The notes: generated from the sequence alone by a model not told the origin. 64,000 nucleotides of DNA from JANQPA01 sp964548175 (GCA_964548175.1 CAZJQS010000010.1:1-64000); one strand, 5' to 3'; counted from the stretch's first letter, positions 26,700 to 36,110 are shown. Translations and numbers: made by a program.

Positions 26700-26825
26700 T
26701 TTGTATTGGGCGGCGGATTGTATGCCTGGTCATTGTGGAATTATGGTCCTGGATATACTTAAGTTGAGATTTGATTTTCATTGTCCAGCCCACTTACTTA
26801 TTATTCACCTTTTAAATAAAAAATC

Positions 26826-27200
26826 ATGGCTAAAACAATTGAAGAAACCAACTTGCCTGAAGAAGTCAAAAAGGCTTTTGCCAAGAAATTTCCCGGGGTA
26901 AAAATAGACGACTGGGAAAAGGAGGAATCCTATGAGATCTCTTTTGAAGAGGGCGGAAGAGAAGTGGAGGTGCTTTTGAATGCCGATGGCGAAATCGAGG
27001 AAGTTGAATACGAAATGGAAGTCGAAGACCTACCTGAGGCGGTTAAAAAATCGGCGGCCGACCATTACCCGCATTGTGAGATGCTGGCAGCCGAGAGAGT
27101 AGAAAAAGGAGACGGTTCCATCGTTTATGAAGTGACGCTGTGCTTTGAAGTGCACATGACTTCTGATGGGAAGATCGCGGCTATGGGGCGTGATCTGTAA
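26826..27200 (+). CDS. PepSY-like (DUF2874) small protein
   Basis: A 124-aa acidic protein built from two similar halves, each LPE(E/A)VKK followed by a beta hairpin (LPEEVKKAFAKKFPGVKI and LPEAVKKSAADHYPHCEM). This is the PepSY-like/BLIP-like fold seen widely in Bacteroidota. No signal peptide is present although many relatives are periplasmic. Its role is unknown. A clean hairpin terminator follows 10 bp after the stop. Confidence 0.75.
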   Translation: MAKTIEETNLPEEVKKAFAKKFPGVKIDDWEKEESYEISFEEGGREVEVLLNADGEIEEVEYEMEVEDLPEAVKKSAADHYPHCEMLAAERVEKGDGSIVYEVTLCFEVHMTSDGKIAAMGRDL

Positions 27201-27210
27201 GCCTAATATC

Positions 27211-27244
27211 CAGGCATGACAGTCAAATGGTGCTGTCATGCCTG
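27211..27244 (+). terminator. Hairpin after the PepSY-like gene
   Basis: 12-bp arms CAGGCATGACAG/CTGTCATGCCTG enclose a 10-nt loop. The T-tract is weak. Confidence 0.6.
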
Positions 27245-27321
27245 CTCCACGCTTATTGACGGGCAGCATTTTCTACTAACAGAGAATTAATCGTATTTTC
27301 CCATAAAAATATTGGTAGAAA

Positions 27322-27983
27322 ATGAAAAACCTCTTTACTTCTTTGTTTCTCTTATTTATTGTCCAATTTTCTCTGCTATTTGCGCAGCATGATCAAGCGC
27401 GGCAACAATCCGCATTTTTCCCGGGCAACGGTCCATCATGAGCTGATTGCCGGACATGGTCTGCAGGCTTTCATGGGACAACGCTAGTCTATCTTCGTTA
27501 CGGCAACTTCAGTACTCCTTTCTGGGGCGAAGGCTGGGCGCTGTATTGGGAACGGTTGTTGTGGGAGCTGGGCTTTCCGCAAGGTCCTGAAGACAAGATC
27601 GGGATGTTGTTCTGGCGGATGCATCGGTGTGCGCGCATCATATTCTCCCTGAAATATCACTTGGGCGAATGGACACCCCAGCATTGTATCGACTTCCTGG
27701 TGGATCGCGTAGGGCATGAGGTGGCTAATGCGGAAGGAGAGGTGCGTCGTTCTTTCGAGGGCGGTTACGATCCTTTATATCAAATTGCTTACATGATCGG
27801 TGGTTACAGTTCGAGGCCCTGAAAGAAGAACTGGTCGATAGCGGAAGGATGAGCTATCGTGAATTTCATGATGCAGTATTGAAAGAAAATCGCATGCCGG
27901 TGGAAATGTTAAGGGCCTTGTTGTCGAAAAAAGCACCTGAAAAGGCGTTTGAGACGAGTTGGCGTTCTTATCAATTGAATTAA
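27322..27983 (+). pseudogene. Decayed DUF885-family peptidase-like gene
   Basis: Remnant of a secreted DUF885 protein, normally around 600 aa. An intact signal peptide (ATG 27322, ending LLFAQ) is followed almost at once, in another frame, by NPHFSRATVHHELIAGHGLQ, the HExxxGH zinc motif of the family. About 300 residues between the two have been lost. Further lesions are a TAG at 27485-27487, a frame change before WGEGWALYWERL, and another near 27803. The tail RMSYREFHDAVL ... MPVEMLRALL matches the family's C-terminus and ends at TAA 27981. The reading frame order is 1-2-1-0. Confidence 0.8.
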
Positions 27984-28243
27984 TCGCTTAAATAGGAATC
28001 ATTCCTGGAAAACGCTTCGTATTGAAACTATTTTTCCATTTTTTCTGTTTATAATAATGTACGTAATAATCTAGGTCTGTTAGTTTTACAGCTTTTCAAA
28101 ATTATCATATCAATATAACAGCAGAATTCTCCGAATCGTTTGTGGAGCATTCGACCGTTATTGCAGAAGAAGGAAGCCATCCGATGGAGGAAAAAGCAGA
28201 AGGACCTGTTATTATCTTTTTTTAATCAAACATTATTGTAATC

Positions 28244-28600
28244 ATGGACAAGCAGAAATACATCACCAAGGCCATTGATTGGGCTAAAAAGCGCGGATAT
28301 TCCGCCATCAAAGCCAATCACGAAGAATTCGAAACACCTACCCAATTTACCAAACCCAACGAAGATCAGCCTTACATTCCTGATGTAACAGGCAGAAAGC
28401 GCAATAAAAAGATCTACATCGAAGTGGCCACCAAGACGGAAGACACCCGCCGCCGCATCACCAAATGGAAGTTGTTGAGCACTCTGGCCTCCATGAAAGG
28501 CGGAAAGTTTTTTCTCCTTGCTCCACATGGCCACAAAGCTTTCACTCAGCGCCTGATGGATAAGTACAACCTGAATGCGCAATTGGTGTACATCAAGTAG
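28244..28600 (+). CDS. Small conserved-looking basic protein, possibly nuclease-fold
   Basis: A 118-aa basic cytoplasmic protein. The middle contains IPDVTGRKRNKKIYIEVATK, which loosely recalls the PD-(D/E)xK core (Asp, then a beta hairpin with Glu), followed by a helix and LLAPHG. The usual ExK is not exact, so the nuclease reading is weak. It is preceded by a 260-bp stretch (27984-28243) in which I see no gene. It stands alone. Confidence 0.6.
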   Translation: MDKQKYITKAIDWAKKRGYSAIKANHEEFETPTQFTKPNEDQPYIPDVTGRKRNKKIYIEVATKTEDTRRRITKWKLLSTLASMKGGKFFLLAPHGHKAFTQRLMDKYNLNAQLVYIK

Positions 28601-28839
28601 AAACGCTGATTAAGTAAATGCCACAGATGACGCTGGATGGGATTACACTGATCAATAGATCGTATGGTTTTAATCTTTTTATTTTCAGTAAAAGCGTTTT
28701 ATGAAACTTTCTTGGCGATAATGACCTTTATGTAGGAAATAGCACAAGAGGCCTGGTCCTGTTACATTAACATTTTTTTACGTCATAAGAACATCCGGCC
28801 TTGCTTTAACCTTACCATAGAAGAAGACGCTGGACCATT

Positions 28840-28870
28840 AACCTCCTCTAACCATGTGTTAAAGGAGGTT
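28840..28870 (+). promoter_or_regulatory. Leader hairpin containing AGGAGG upstream of the sigma factor
   Basis: AACCTCCT (28840-28847) pairs with AGGAGGTT (28863-28870), with TAAC/GTTA inside. It is the only strong Shine-Dalgarno-like sequence noticed here and it is sequestered in a stem 57 nt before the start codon. It occupies the otherwise gene-free stretch 28601-28927. Confidence 0.35.
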
Positions 28871-28927
28871 GATTTTGATCGAGTGGAAGTATTGTAAACA
28901 AATAAAAAATTAGGGAATTTTCGGCAC

Positions 28928-29788
28928 ATGCGAGCATTAAAAATATCTAAGTCAATTACACGGAGGGATCAGAAATCCCTGGAAAAATACCTGGCGGAAA
29001 TCGCCAAATACGATATTCTGACCCCAGAACAAGAGCTGGAGCTGTTTCAGCGTTATCGCAAGGGCGATGAGCATGCTCTTGAAAAGATTTTACGCCATAA
29101 CCTGCGTTTCGTTGTTTCCGTGGCGAAACAGTACCAGGACATGGGTATGTGGCTGGGCGATCTTGTCAGCGAGGGCAACATCGGAATGATCAAGGCGGCA
29201 AAGCGCTTTGATGAGACCAAAGGCTTTAAATTCATTTCTTACGCCGTTTGGTGGATCAGGCAGTCTATCCTCCAGGCCATTAACGAAAAAGGCCGGATGA
29301 TCCGACTACCCCTGAATGTCAACAGCAATACCTCTAAGGTGATGATCAAGCGCATCGAGTTCGTTCAAAAAAATGAGCGCGAGCCTTCCATCGCCGAACT
29401 GGCTAAGCTGACCGAACTGTCTAATGATGTCGTTCAAAAATGCCTCAGAGCATATGCCAAGTGCCAGTCGCTGGACGCTCCTTTATCCGACGACAGTGAT
29501 GATTCAATGGTCAACCTCATCGAAGATCACAATATCCGCAAACCGGATCACGAGCTGGCCGTCGAGGAGTCGAGAAGGCAAGAGGTGGAAAGTCTTATCA
29601 ATTCTCTGCCGCCCCGCCAGAAAACCATCATTTCGATGTATTTCGGTATCGGCCATTCCCGTCCCTCTTCGCTGAGCGATATCGCCGACCATTTCGGCTT
29701 GAGCCGGGAGCGCGTGAGGCAGATCAAAGATCGCAGCCTGCGCAAACTGCGCATTCGCGCTACACAACACATGACCGGAACTGCCTAA
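28928..29788 (+). CDS. RpoD-like sigma-70 factor (probable paralogue)
   Basis: A 286-aa sigma factor with the short Bacteroidota RpoD layout. It has region 1.2 (KSLEKYLAEIAKYDILTPEQ), region 2 including LRFVVSVAKQY and FKFISYAVWWIRQS, region 3, and a region 4 helix-turn-helix (LSDIADHFGLSRERVRQIK). It lacks several residues of the canonical housekeeping RpoD as I know it: GNIGMIKAA instead of GNLGLIKAA, and LPLNVNSN instead of LPLNKVG. It may therefore be a group-2 paralogue rather than the primary factor. A very strong terminator follows. Confidence 0.85.
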   Translation: MRALKISKSITRRDQKSLEKYLAEIAKYDILTPEQELELFQRYRKGDEHALEKILRHNLRFVVSVAKQYQDMGMWLGDLVSEGNIGMIKAAKRFDETKGFKFISYAVWWIRQSILQAINEKGRMIRLPLNVNSNTSKVMIKRIEFVQKNEREPSIAELAKLTELSNDVVQKCLRAYAKCQSLDAPLSDDSDDSMVNLIEDHNIRKPDHELAVEESRRQEVESLINSLPPRQKTIISMYFGIGHSRPSSLSDIADHFGLSRERVRQIKDRSLRKLRIRATQHMTGTA

Positions 29789-29893
29789 GCTCCCCGTGGC
29801 TCGGACTACAATCCGCCGCTACGGCACAACATGCACGGCACGTACAGATAAGTGGCTTGAAAAAAGACTAAAGGGCTTTTGAATAGCCTGAAA

Positions 29894-29944
29894 AACAACG
29901 AAGGCCCCGGAAAAGCGTTACGCTTTTCCGGGGCCTTCGTTGTT
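29894..29944. terminator. 51-bp near-perfect palindrome terminator
   Basis: Two 25-nt arms, beginning AACAACGAAGGCCCCGGAAA, flank one central T. It is GC-rich in the middle and lies about 100 bp after the sigma-factor stop, closing its transcript. Confidence 0.8.
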
Positions 29945-30046
29945 CTTACCGTAAGCCTCCGACGAAACAATCCCTCAAAATGAAACAATAGCTGATCTTT
30001 TTGCAACAATAACCGATGCACCCCTTTCCCAAATTCCGCAACTTTG

Positions 30047-30165
30047 TATTGTAACTATTCCAAAAAACCAAATGAACTTTTACCCCATAAGCTAATCATC
30101 TAATCCAGATAGATCAACAACAAGGTTCGTTTGCCTCGTAGTCACTTTGGCTGCGGGGCTTTTTT
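30047..30165 (+). ncRNA. Candidate small RNA with its own promoter box and terminator
   Basis: A -7-like CAACTTTG (30039-30046, one mismatch to TANNTTTG) precedes about 90 nt without a credible ORF. A compact stem (GCCTCGTAG at 30133-30141 with CTGCGGGGC at 30151-30159, G-U tolerant) and T6 (30160-30165) follow. The terminator serves no annotated gene, because the sigma gene already ends at the 51-bp palindrome. No -33 box at good spacing was seen. The rest of 29945-30418 contains a small hairpin (CCTGCTTG/CAAGCAGG, 30203-30222) and nothing else I can support. Confidence 0.35.
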
Positions 30166-30339
30166 GATAGACAGTAGAAGGTCAAATAATGATAGTAAGA
30201 CCCCTGCTTGCCGACAAGCAGGAGCATTCATCAGTGTAAAAAACAGCGAGCAGTCAGCCCTCGTCAGTATCAGTTTGCGTCAAAAAACAGCGAAAATAAG
30301 TTTGACCTTTGCGATTATTCTACCTTGTGATTAAACCAG

Positions 30340-30347
30340 TATCTTTG
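30340..30347 (+). promoter_or_regulatory. -7 box TATCTTTG
   Basis: A perfect TANNTTTG match 72 bp upstream of the carboxypeptidase-regulatory-like gene. No -33 box at the expected spacing is evident. Confidence 0.4.
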
Positions 30348-30418
30348 CAATTGCGGAGATCCAACTAAACAGCGTCCCTCTGCGTCAAAATACGTTGACC
30401 AAAGAAAAATCAATCACC

Positions 30419-31210
30419 ATGAGACTGTTATTAACCATACTTCTTTCGGGTATGGCGTTAAGCCTTTGTGCCCAAAACTACATCCGGGGAAAAGTCATCG
30501 ATCTTCAGACTAATCAGCCCGTTGCTTTCGCGACCGTGTACATTAACGGTACGACCGTCGGCACGGATACCGACTACAGCGGCGCCTTTTTGTTAGAAAA
30601 AGTCGACTTTCCGGCGGAGGTCGTCGTCAGCCATCTTAGTTATGAGAATGTACTTTTCAGGGTGGAAAAATTTATGGACCAGGATCTGTTGGTCAAAATG
30701 GAGGCCAGTAGCTTGGCGCTGTCTGAAGTGGAAGTGACCGACAACGATCAGCGGCAGAAGAACCTCAGGGAATTCAAAAACCTCTTTCTCGGCATAGATG
30801 AATTTGGTAGAGAGGCTTCCATTGTGAATGAAGAGGTGCTGGTCTTCAGCCGGGATTATGAGAAAAAACAACTGAAGGGATTCCAATTGAATGATCAAAA
30901 CGGCAAGGAAGTCAAAATCGTTGAACGCCCCATCAATCTAAAACCACGCATGGAATATACGGAAGGGGAACAAGTTAAAATAACAGGACTCCGTGAACAG
31001 ACTTTTTTGTTGTTCTACTACGCAGATAGCAGGGGCTTTCCCCACGATTTGACCAGGGAAAAGGGGCGACAACCGATCCAGTCACAGATCCAGTTTCTAT
31101 CGGATACTTGTGTTATTAGACGCAATGGGACCGTGCCCAATAACAATATTCTTTTCGGAGGGCCGATTGCCGAAAAGAAAGTAGGGGCAATGTTACCGGA
31201 TAATTATTGA
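30419..31210 (+). CDS. Secreted protein with N-terminal CarboxypepD_reg-like domain
   Basis: 263 aa from ATG 30419, with a signal peptide ending LCAQ at about residue 19. An N-terminal beta-sandwich (about 22-100) has the pattern GKVIDLQTNQPVAFATVYI ... GTDTDYSGAFLL of CarboxypepD_reg-like domains. Here it is not followed by a TonB-dependent barrel. The C-terminal half is a unique region, so the protein is of the short type found by the hundred in Bacteroidota, with unknown ligand. Its stop lies 11 bp from the convergent permease-peptidase gene. Confidence 0.7.
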   Translation: MRLLLTILLSGMALSLCAQNYIRGKVIDLQTNQPVAFATVYINGTTVGTDTDYSGAFLLEKVDFPAEVVVSHLSYENVLFRVEKFMDQDLLVKMEASSLALSEVEVTDNDQRQKNLREFKNLFLGIDEFGREASIVNEEVLVFSRDYEKKQLKGFQLNDQNGKEVKIVERPINLKPRMEYTEGEQVKITGLREQTFLLFYYADSRGFPHDLTREKGRQPIQSQIQFLSDTCVIRRNGTVPNNNILFGGPIAEKKVGAMLPDNY

Positions 31211-31221
31211 CAGAACAGGTA

Positions 31222-34200
31222 TCACAACTCCCGCATATTATCCTCCGGATTACGGTCCACCAATAGACTAAACGGATCAATTCCGGCTTCATGCGGTTTT
31301 TCGTCCACTACAAAGGTGAAAGTGTTCTCCGGTTTAGTGATCTTCACCCTTTTGCGATAGAGTGTTTTCCCATACTTTTTCTGCTTATCCGATTTGGCGA
31401 AGGCGCCGATGTCGATCCAGTCGTTGATGGTCGTTTCGACTTGTTTGCCCTGACCGTCGGCCTTGAATTTACGGCTCTCCACCTGTATGGTCACCTCATA
31501 CTTGCCATTGTCCAATTCCTTGTAAGAAGCCTCCGTAGTGCGATTTTCGAACAAGGTAATGTCCCAGAACAGATCGTCGATGATGTATTGCAGGGAATCC
31601 GGCGTCTGTTTTTCAAATTCGCTGATCACATCGGTCGAGACGGGATAGGGCGGCGGCTGATAACGGAATGTATTCAGGAAATCGCGTAGCGCCTTGTTGA
31701 CCTTCTCCTCGCCGATCATCTCGCGCAGGTAATACATAGCCAGCGAGCCTTTATTGTAGTGGATGTAGCCCTGGTTTTCACTACGGCCCAGCGGGAGTTC
31801 TTCCCGTCTTTCGGCGCCACGGCCACTCAGGTAGTTGTCGGCCTCGTATTCCAGGAATTTGCGCATGATGTCGCGGCCGTATTCTTTTTCCATGACCATC
31901 AGAGCGCTGTATTGGGCAAAAGTCTCCACCAGCATTTCGCCGCCCTGCATATAGGCGCCCACTTCCTGATGCGCCCACCACTGGTGCCCCATTTCGTGGG
32001 CGACGACGTAAAAGACCATGTCGATATCGTCTTCTTCTTCTCTGAAATTCTCAATAAACCCTATCCCTTCAGAATAAGGCATGGTGCCTGGGAACGCTTG
32101 TGCGAACCGGGCATAGCGGGGAAATTCGATGATGCGGCATTGCTTGTGGTAGTAAGGTCCGAAATTTTCGGTGTAGTATTCCAAAGACTTTCGCATGCCG
32201 TTCATCATGCGGTCGACATTGGCGGCATGGTCCTTCAGGTAATAGACCTCCAGGTCGATATTATTCCATTTTTCGCGAGCCACTTCATAATTGGCGGACA
32301 TGAAAGAGTAAAAATTCAAACTTTCATGATCCAGAATATACCGGTAGTAATTACGTCCGTTTTCCGTCCATTCCTCCCGCAGAGAGCCTGGGGCGATAGC
32401 GATCTGATCAGCTGAGGTGCTGATGATGGTCTCTACATTCAGCCAGTCGGAATCGTCAGAGATATAGGAATTCCGCCGGGCGAAAGTATCTTGCGGTTCC
32501 AGTTTGGGCATCCTGGTCTTCTCCGGCAGTTCATATTTCTTCCTGCGGTTTTTATCGCTTAATTCACTGGACGACTGGTAGCCGAAGCCCGGGGCAATGA
32601 CGGTATTGTTGAAAAAGGTGCCGTTCGGCATAATTTGCGGAACGCTGAGTTCATTTTCAAAACCCTTTGCATCGTAGTTGGTGCTGAAGGTGATCTTCAT
32701 GGAATCCCCGGGCGCCAGGGCCGGATCGATCCTGTAGATGTTAAAACTGACCTCCGGGTCGGCTTTTAGTAAGGTTAAGCGACCGGTGGAAAAGGCAAAG
32801 TCGGTTTGGGAATCCGGAGTGACGACCAGCAAGCTATCGAGGGGGTGATCGTGCAGGTTACGGACCCAGTATTGTCCGTCGGCTTCTACTTTTCGCTCTT
32901 CGGGAAAAATGCGGATATCGTATTTGACGTCATAGATGCGGGGTTGAGGTTTACCTTCGTATTTTTTGTAGTCCTTCTCGTATCGCACAGCGAGTTTTTC
33001 GGATTCCTTCCCGGTTTCGTAAGTGTTCAGCACCTGGGTGTTGTAATAGATCCAGCCTCCGCAAAAGAGCCAGAGCAATAAGGCGCTCAGTCCGGGCGAG
33101 CGGTATTGTTTCCACTCTCTGCGGGCTTGCTGCCGGCGTTTGCTGAAGCGTGTTTCCAGACCACGAGGCCAGAAAATGATCGACAGGACGAGCAGGAAAA
33201 CACTGAATAAAACCCAGTAAGTGTTGAACCAGAACAAACCCGGCGCATATGGCCGGTAGCCGTAGAAATCCGACAAGGTATAACCGGGCGTGGCGCCGAA
33301 CTGAACCATGTTCGATTCTATTCTCAAAGCGCTCCATACAAAAGTGTTGGCAATGGCAATTACAATGCACAAAAAGAAGCCCAGGTACATATTAGGCGAC
33401 AGAGCATGGATCAGTAAGAAAAGCGCGATAAAGAAGGCAAAGGCCAAAAGGTCAATGACCAGCAGCTCGCGGATGTATATCCCCAGCTCAAAACGCGTAT
33501 AGCCCATAACGGCTTGTGCGATGACGGCGGCAAGGATCGCTACTGCCAGCAGCAATGCGATGACACCGGTGACGGTCAGGAATTTAGCGGCCATGTTCGT
33601 CCAGTTGCGCGTTGGCATGGCGTCATAGATCTCGTTGACTCCGGCTTGTTTTTCCCGCCAGACCAATAAACCAGAGTAGTAGGCCATAATGGCAATGATG
33701 AATAGATAGAATGCTGAACGAATGGTTTCGACCATGGTGTAGGTTACCGGAAAATTGTGTGTTCCGTAAGATTCAGTCGAATACTGGAAGCCGCCGATAA
33801 GGTTCAGCAAGCCCAGGAAGGCAAGCATAATAAAGGGAATACTTTTGACAACTCCCCAAAAGTTGGCTTTCAACTGGCTCCAAAACTGCGAACGTACCAT
33901 GCTGCCTCCGGTCAGGGGCGTAACTCTGGGAATATCGCCCAGGTTGCGTAAGCCATATATCTCTTCCGGGCTTTCCTTTTTTTTGCGTTTTATCTTTTTT
34001 TCCGAAAAAGAAAACCGGAAATAGCCGAGGGTCAGAACGACAAGGCCTACGGCCATCCACAAAAAACGGTTGGCTACCCATCCGGAATGGAACAGGCCCA
34101 CGGACAGGGTGTTCTTGTCATCTACCGTCCAGTATTTGGTGATGAGAGCGTAGGCGCGGTATCCGAATGGATCCAGCAAGGCGCCAAGGGATTCTCTCTC

Positions 34201-34827
34201 CAGATCACCGATCAGGTTGCCACCGATGATGTAAGCTACCAGCAGAACCATGGCGGAAATGAAGGAATACAGGGTACTACGCGTAAGGGCCGCCACGGTA
34301 AATAAAATCCCGCCGGCAAAAAGAGCATTAGGGATCACGATACTGGAAAAAGCGTCGATGTGGCCCTGAAGCTCAAAAGGGCCAAATCTTTCGGCATCCA
34401 TCCATCCGGTCAGGCTGTTGACGCCTACACCCAGCCACATACCCAAGGATACGCCCAACATAGGGATCAGACTGATGGTGAAGGCTCCGAAAAAATGACC
34501 GAAGTAGTAGCCCGCTTTGCTCAAGGGGGAAGAAAAGACCAATTGTGCGGTCTTGTGTTCAAAATCGCGGATGGCGGCCGTATTTAGAAAAGCGGTAAGC
34601 AGCAAAAGGGATAAAATGCTGAATACAGCATACCAGTTTTGAATGACATAAGGGGCATTTTTATGAATATTCCCGAAGCTTCCACCAATGGAAATGAATT
34701 CCGATACGGTGGCTACGAAGGTCATCAAGGCAAATAAGAAGAGGAAGATCCAGGGTAAGGGCGCCCGGAGCCAGTATTTTATCTCGAAATTGAAGAAGGT
34801 TTTGAACATGGCTGTTTTTTTTGGCAA
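31222..34827 (-). CDS. ABC-2 permease fused to M1-family aminopeptidase
   Basis: A 1201-aa inner-membrane protein. The N-terminal half (about 1-600) holds roughly 12 hydrophobic helices of ABC-2 type in two sets. The second half is an extracytoplasmic M1 gluzincin domain with HEMGH (His944, Glu945, His948) and the third ligand Glu968 (MLVETFAQYSAL), one residue further away than in classical M1 enzymes. The exopeptidase GAMEN motif was not found. The partner ATPase gene lies just upstream on the same strand, with 81 bp between. The fusion is known in Bacteroidota, but its substrate is not. Confidence 0.88.
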   Translation of the reverse strand: MPKKTAMFKTFFNFEIKYWLRAPLPWIFLFLFALMTFVATVSEFISIGGSFGNIHKNAPYVIQNWYAVFSILSLLLLTAFLNTAAIRDFEHKTAQLVFSSPLSKAGYYFGHFFGAFTISLIPMLGVSLGMWLGVGVNSLTGWMDAERFGPFELQGHIDAFSSIVIPNALFAGGILFTVAALTRSTLYSFISAMVLLVAYIIGGNLIGDLERESLGALLDPFGYRAYALITKYWTVDDKNTLSVGLFHSGWVANRFLWMAVGLVVLTLGYFRFSFSEKKIKRKKKESPEEIYGLRNLGDIPRVTPLTGGSMVRSQFWSQLKANFWGVVKSIPFIMLAFLGLLNLIGGFQYSTESYGTHNFPVTYTMVETIRSAFYLFIIAIMAYYSGLLVWREKQAGVNEIYDAMPTRNWTNMAAKFLTVTGVIALLLAVAILAAVIAQAVMGYTRFELGIYIRELLVIDLLAFAFFIALFLLIHALSPNMYLGFFLCIVIAIANTFVWSALRIESNMVQFGATPGYTLSDFYGYRPYAPGLFWFNTYWVLFSVFLLVLSIIFWPRGLETRFSKRRQQARREWKQYRSPGLSALLLWLFCGGWIYYNTQVLNTYETGKESEKLAVRYEKDYKKYEGKPQPRIYDVKYDIRIFPEERKVEADGQYWVRNLHDHPLDSLLVVTPDSQTDFAFSTGRLTLLKADPEVSFNIYRIDPALAPGDSMKITFSTNYDAKGFENELSVPQIMPNGTFFNNTVIAPGFGYQSSSELSDKNRRKKYELPEKTRMPKLEPQDTFARRNSYISDDSDWLNVETIISTSADQIAIAPGSLREEWTENGRNYYRYILDHESLNFYSFMSANYEVAREKWNNIDLEVYYLKDHAANVDRMMNGMRKSLEYYTENFGPYYHKQCRIIEFPRYARFAQAFPGTMPYSEGIGFIENFREEEDDIDMVFYVVAHEMGHQWWAHQEVGAYMQGGEMLVETFAQYSALMVMEKEYGRDIMRKFLEYEADNYLSGRGAERREELPLGRSENQGYIHYNKGSLAMYYLREMIGEEKVNKALRDFLNTFRYQPPPYPVSTDVISEFEKQTPDSLQYIIDDLFWDITLFENRTTEASYKELDNGKYEVTIQVESRKFKADGQGKQVETTINDWIDIGAFAKSDKQKKYGKTLYRKRVKITKPENTFTFVVDEKPHEAGIDPFSLLVDRNPEDNMREL

Positions 34828-34908
34828 AGAATTTCACTGTTTTATTGCCGCTGGCAAACACTGACTACACTCCTGCCTTCTGGTGAGGCAGTGATTTTTG
34901 TTGTGGTG

Positions 34909-35787
34909 TTAAACTGGGGATGGAGTGTTCATGATCTTAGTAAAGAACACATCTTCCAGGCCTGGATTGGCCGGCTGGAAGCCGTTGCCGGGCTGGTCTT
35001 TGCTAAGGATATGGATAATCGGCTTGCCGGCCACCAGCTTGCGGGAGATGACCTGGAAGCGTTTTTGGTAGTCATCGATCTCTTCTTTGGTGATGACCTT
35101 CTGCCAGATTTTGCCGTTGAGCGTTTCCAGCGCATCGGAGGGAGCGCCTGTGAATACTACTTGCCCGAGGTTGATGATGGCCATGTTGGAGCATAGTTCT
35201 TGGACGTCATCGACGATATGGGTAGACAGGATGACGATGACGTTTTCGCCGATCTCGGAGAGCAGATTATAGAAGCGATTGCGCTCGCCCGGATCGAGTC
35301 CGGCTGTCGGCTCGTCTACGATGATCAGTTTGGGGTCGCCGATCAGGGCCTGGGCGATGCCGAAGCGCTGCCGCATTCCTCCGGAGTAGCTGCTCACCGA
35401 CTTTTTGCGATGCGCCCAGAGGTTGACCCGCTGAAGAAGTGTTTCCACCAGCTCTTTGCGTTGATTAGAAGGGATGCCTTTCAGGATGGCAAAATGCGTG
35501 AGCATTTGTAAGGCCGACATACGTGGATAGACGCCGAACTCCTGGGGCAGATAACCCAGTACCCGGCGTACTTTTTCTTTTTCCGCCAGCACATCAATAT
35601 CTCCCAGCATGGCGGTTCCTGCATCTGCCTCCAGCAGAGTAGCGAGAATCTTCATCAGGGTGCTTTTTCCGGCGCCGTTGGGCCCAAGCAGGCCGAACAT
35701 GCCGGTGGGAATATCCAGGCTGACGTCTTTCAGGGCCTGCACGCCGTTGGGGTAGGTTTTGGATAGATTGTTAATGCTTAGTTTCAT
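34909..35787 (-). CDS. ABC transporter ATP-binding protein
   Basis: 292 aa from ATG 35787 (MKLSINNLSKTYPNG). The frame runs on upstream to 35982, but that part falls in the MITE-like element and the leader and is unlikely to be coding. Walker A GPNGAGKST, signature SYSGGMRQR and Walker B LIIVDEPTAGLDPG are all intact. It should energise the fused permease-peptidase encoded downstream. The element at 35935 lies about 150 bp upstream and may affect expression. Confidence 0.92.
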   Translation of the reverse strand: MKLSINNLSKTYPNGVQALKDVSLDIPTGMFGLLGPNGAGKSTLMKILATLLEADAGTAMLGDIDVLAEKEKVRRVLGYLPQEFGVYPRMSALQMLTHFAILKGIPSNQRKELVETLLQRVNLWAHRKKSVSSYSGGMRQRFGIAQALIGDPKLIIVDEPTAGLDPGERNRFYNLLSEIGENVIVILSTHIVDDVQELCSNMAIINLGQVVFTGAPSDALETLNGKIWQKVITKEEIDDYQKRFQVISRKLVAGKPIIHILSKDQPGNGFQPANPGLEDVFFTKIMNTPSPV

Positions 35788-35934
35788 GATGCAAAGGTTT
35801 GTCGGCTGTCGTTTCATCTGTTTTGGATGAATGCGCTTTAGTATGCCGTGATAAATTTTCTCAAGGATAGGAATTGAAAAAAAACCGGCATAAAATTTCC
35901 GACGAAAGGGAGGATTTAGTATAAAAAAGGCGCT

Positions 35935-36110
35935 GGGGTTGTGTAAATCATTGTACTCGTTTGCGCAGCTAATAAAATTCATTTTTGAGTGTTGTGCCGG
36001 AGAAAATCACAGATTTTCTCCGGCACAACACTCAAAAAATAGAATCATTCCAGCCGAGCAAACCGGCCGGCCGTCAGGCGGGAGCAATAGCTGATTTTTT
36101 ACACAACCCC
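35935..36110. mobile_element. MITE-like palindromic element, copy B
   Basis: 176 bp between GGGGTTGTGTAAA and its exact complement. The interior hairpin GAGTGTTGTGCCGGAGAAAA/TTTTCTCCGGCACAACACTC (about 35986-36029) is perfect. The flanks AAAAAAGGCGCT and AGCGCGCCTTTTTT are themselves inverted, as if the element had inserted at the centre of a terminator palindrome. No transposase ORF is present. Confidence 0.78.

Noticed and set aside
27984..28243. Coding-like stretch ESFVEHSTVIAEEGSHPMEEK before the 118-aa gene
   Set aside because: No start codon, very short, no family recognised; could be chance.
30131..30334. 67-aa ORF between sigma factor and carboxypeptidase-regulatory-like gene
   Set aside because: It begins inside the orphan terminator stem and includes a palindrome; no protein character.
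35788..35982. 65-residue N-terminal extension of the ABC ATPase
   Set aside because: It runs through the leader and into the MITE-like element; the ABC domain starts normally at MKLSINNLSKTYP.
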